Shown here piece by piece: positions 15,158 to 16,628 of a stretch of DNA of 16,628 nt. The notes below the pieces were generated by a model, which saw only the letters and a list, made by a program, of their open reading frames with translations, made no database searches and was not told the origin of the DNA. The DNA comes from Anaerolineaceae bacterium 46_22 (GTDB taxonomy: Bacteria > Chloroflexota > Anaerolineae > Anaerolineales > Anaerolineaceae), in NCBI GenBank assembly GCA_001508595.1, contig LGHA01000011.1:1-16628 (forward strand), read 5' to 3'. The stretch's first letter is position 1; each line of letters opens with the position of its first letter. Position numbers and translations under genes: made by a program.

Positions 15158-16270
15158 TTAACGAATTGCAACAGGGTTGTCAGGATCTGCTACCGGGTCA
15201 AATATGTGCATATTGTCCATATTTAAGGTGACCGTTATTTTATCGCCCATTTCAACGCGTGTACGTGGGTCTACACGGGCAACAAAGTTGTGGTCGCCGC
15301 TGACGAGGTAAAGGAAGATCTCATTACCCATTAACTCGGTGACGTCCACATCTACTTCAACTTCTTCCGCAATGATGGAAGGCGGTGCATATTCAGGGTT
15401 ATGAATATCTTCAGGTCGAATACCGAAAATAATCTCCTGGCCTACCAATCTTTCGTAAATCTCTTTACGATTTTCCGGGACTTTTACCCTGAAGCTTCCA
15501 AGATCAACGATCATGTCGTCGCCTTCTTTGGTGAATTTTCCGTTGAAGAAGTTCATTGATGGGGAGCCAATGAAACCAGCTACGAACATATTGTCGGGGT
15601 AGTCATACAATTGCTGAGGTGTGTCAACCTGCTGTACTATACCTTTGTTGATCACGGCAATCCTGGTAGCCATGGTCATAGCTTCAGTTTGGTCGTGGGT
15701 TACGTAAATAAAGGTTGTATTAAGTCGTTGATGCAGTTTGCTGATTTGAGCACGTGTCTGAACGCGTAATTTTGCATCCAGGTTAGAAAGGGGCTCATCA
15801 AAGAGGAACACTTTTGGCTCGCGAACGATAGCACGACCAAGCGCAACACGCTGTCGTTGACCACCTGAGAGTTCCCTTGGTTTACGCTGCAATAACTGGC
15901 CAATGTCAAGGATTTCTGCTGCGTCTTCCACACGTTTCTGAATCTCCTCTTTGGGGAGTTTCCTCAGTTTAAGACCAAATGCCATATTGTCATAAACTGT
16001 CATGTGGGGGTAGAGGGCGTAGCTCTGGAATACCATTGCGATATCCCGGTCTTTTGGTGCTACGTCATTGACGACCTGGTCGCCAATCCTTACTTCACCG
16101 TCGGTGATATCTTCTAATCCAGCGAGACAACGTAAAGCTGTTGTTTTACCGCAGCCGGATGGTCCGACGAGCACAAGAAATTCCCTGTCTTCAATATCCA
16201 GGTTAACATCATTGAGCGCGACGAAATCACCAAACTTCTTCCATACATGATCGTACGTTACACTTGCCAT
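15158..16270 (-). CDS. Sugar-type ABC transporter ATP-binding protein (MalK/UgpC/MsmK class)
   Basis: This 370-residue ATPase would power carbohydrate (CUT1-type) import from the cytoplasmic face of the membrane. Motifs are complete: Walker A GPSGCGKT (36-43), Q-loop Q82, signature LSGGQ (134-138), Walker B VFLFDE (154-159) and H-loop H192. After about residue 235 comes the C-terminal regulatory OB-fold region (TOBE-like), with IIFGIRPEDI as the hallmark of the MalK/UgpC/MsmK class. Length matches the class. AGGAGG lies 9 nt before the ATG. No permease or solute-binding gene is beside it, so it may be a shared ATPase serving several importers, as MsmX-type proteins do. Substrate cannot be read from the sequence; the pentose-kinase-like neighbour hints at sugar metabolism. 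Confidence 0.95.
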   Translation of the reverse strand: MASVTYDHVWKKFGDFVALNDVNLDIEDREFLVLVGPSGCGKTTALRCLAGLEDITDGEVRIGDQVVNDVAPKDRDIAMVFQSYALYPHMTVYDNMAFGLKLRKLPKEEIQKRVEDAAEILDIGQLLQRKPRELSGGQRQRVALGRAIVREPKVFLFDEPLSNLDAKLRVQTRAQISKLHQRLNTTFIYVTHDQTEAMTMATRIAVINKGIVQQVDTPQQLYDYPDNMFVAGFIGSPSMNFFNGKFTKEGDDMIVDLGSFRVKVPENRKEIYERLVGQEIIFGIRPEDIHNPEYAPPSIIAEEVEVDVDVTELMGNEIFLYLVSGDHNFVARVDPRTRVEMGDKITVTLNMDNMHIFDPVADPDNPVAIR

Positions 16271-16307
16271 AATTTTGTTCCTCCTATCTAAAAAGTATAG
16301 TGAGAAA

Positions 16308-16337
16308 ATTATACCATTATTAAATACGATTTTTCAA
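16308..16337 (-). promoter_or_regulatory. Promoter of the ABC ATPase gene (extended -10)
   Basis: On the minus strand TTGAAA (16332-16337) is followed after 18 bp by TATAAT (16308-16313), extended by TGG (16314-16316). The resulting TGGTATAAT is identical to the proximal mreB element. Transcription would begin near 16300, giving a leader of about 30 nt. Confidence 0.7.
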
Positions 16338-16410
16338 AAAGTCAAGAGGGAATTTTGAGGAAATTTAGAATAATCATTGGAACAAAATGGCCAACTTGAA
16401 TTTCTTAAAG

Positions 16411-16443
16411 AAAAAAGCACCAGCAAGAAGACCTGCTGGTGCT
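16411..16443 (-). terminator. Intrinsic terminator of the kinase gene at the right edge
   Basis: On the minus strand AGCACCAGCA and TGCTGGTGCT (16434-16443 and 16416-16425 on +) form a 10-bp stem with an 8-nt loop, followed by a T run (A run at 16411-16416 on +). It lies 20 nt after the stop of the partial kinase gene and separates it from the ABC ATPase promoter. Confidence 0.88.
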
Positions 16444-16462
16444 GTATTTGAGATTCACTTTT

Positions 16463-16628
16463 TTATCGGCGTTTCTTTTCAAGAATGTTCGTGCGGAGAT
16501 TGTTAAGCCGTTTCATTGCGTTATTGTGTCCATAACCGAAATAATCGTGGAGCAGCGTATATTCAGAATAAAGCCGATTATAGGTTTTCTTGTCATTGTT
16601 ATTTGGAACAAAGCTTTTGCTTGACAGC
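16463..16628 (-). CDS. araB: C-terminal end of a FGGY carbohydrate kinase, probably L-ribulokinase (partial)
   Basis: Only the last 54 codons are in the window; the gene continues beyond 16628 and ends with TAA at 16463-16465. The peptide contains YNRLYSEYTLLHDYFGYG followed by MKRLNNLR. This closely resembles the C-terminus of the Bacillus-type AraB ribulokinase (LHDYFGRG, N-D-V-M-K-R-L), which phosphorylates L-ribulose in arabinose breakdown. The family is recalled from memory and the stretch is short, so another FGGY pentulose kinase is possible. A terminator follows directly, making this the last gene of its transcription unit. It is probably under separate control from the ABC ATPase, though the two may share a sugar-use context. 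Confidence 0.62.
   Translation of the reverse strand, partial: LSSKSFVPNNNDKKTYNRLYSEYTLLHDYFGYGHNNAMKRLNNLRTNILEKKRR

Noticed and set aside
16439..16624. 61-codon + strand open frame at the right edge
   Set aside because: It is antisense to the ribulokinase-like C-terminus, whose sequence is family-like and followed by a terminator on the correct strand.
1..16628. CRISPR arrays, insertion sequences, attachment sites, prophage genes or toxin-antitoxin pairs
   Set aside because: No regularly spaced repeats, transposase or integrase motifs, or target-site duplications were seen. The tRNA gene is followed directly by its terminator and a normal gene, with no duplicated tRNA end noticed.

Overview
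The window looks like a housekeeping stretch of a bacterial chromosome at roughly 45% G+C. Several features together suggest a Chloroflexota (Anaerolineae-like) bacterium: the large AAA_32-type Lon-like protease, a DUF1461 membrane protein, a membrane-fused spermidine-synthase-like protein, and the moxR/DUF58 and mre protein sequences. This placement is an inference from protein character; no marker gene fixes it.

Left part (1-8415, all + strand). A MoxR-type AAA+ ATPase and a DUF58 protein form a coupled pair. The ATPase gene carries an apparent one-base deletion near its 3' end: family-like sequence resumes in another frame and runs exactly into the DUF58 start. A roughly 290-bp control region follows, with two promoter candidates, a nested palindrome and a perfect 10-bp hairpin. 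It drives a complete elongasome operon: mreB (TTG start), mreC, mreD (TTG start), the class B transpeptidase PBP2 and the SEDS glycosyltransferase RodA. MreB filaments, the MreC/MreD membrane scaffold and the RodA-PBP2 synthase pair together would build lateral cell wall.

Middle (8439-12760). On the - strand a Lon-like ATP-dependent protease overlaps a two-domain universal stress protein gene, a plausible stress/proteostasis operon facing rodA. Divergent from it is a tRNA-Gln(CUG) with a near-consensus promoter and a good terminator. An imperfect 18-bp direct repeat lies in the shared upstream region. A - strand SAM-dependent methyltransferase follows.

Right part (12845-16628). A membrane-fused spermidine-synthase-like protein is coupled by an ATGA overlap to a DUF1461 protein resembling the lipoprotein intramolecular transacylase Lit. 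A strong bidirectional terminator separates this pair from a - strand sugar-type ABC ATPase (MalK/UgpC/MsmK class) with its own extended -10 promoter. At the right edge is the 3' end of a carbohydrate kinase, most likely L-ribulokinase, with its own terminator.

No CRISPR array, insertion sequence, prophage or obvious foreign island was seen. The observations most worth checking are the moxR frameshift, the Lit-like gene with its coupled partner, and the control regions of mreB and of the lon-like/tRNA pair.
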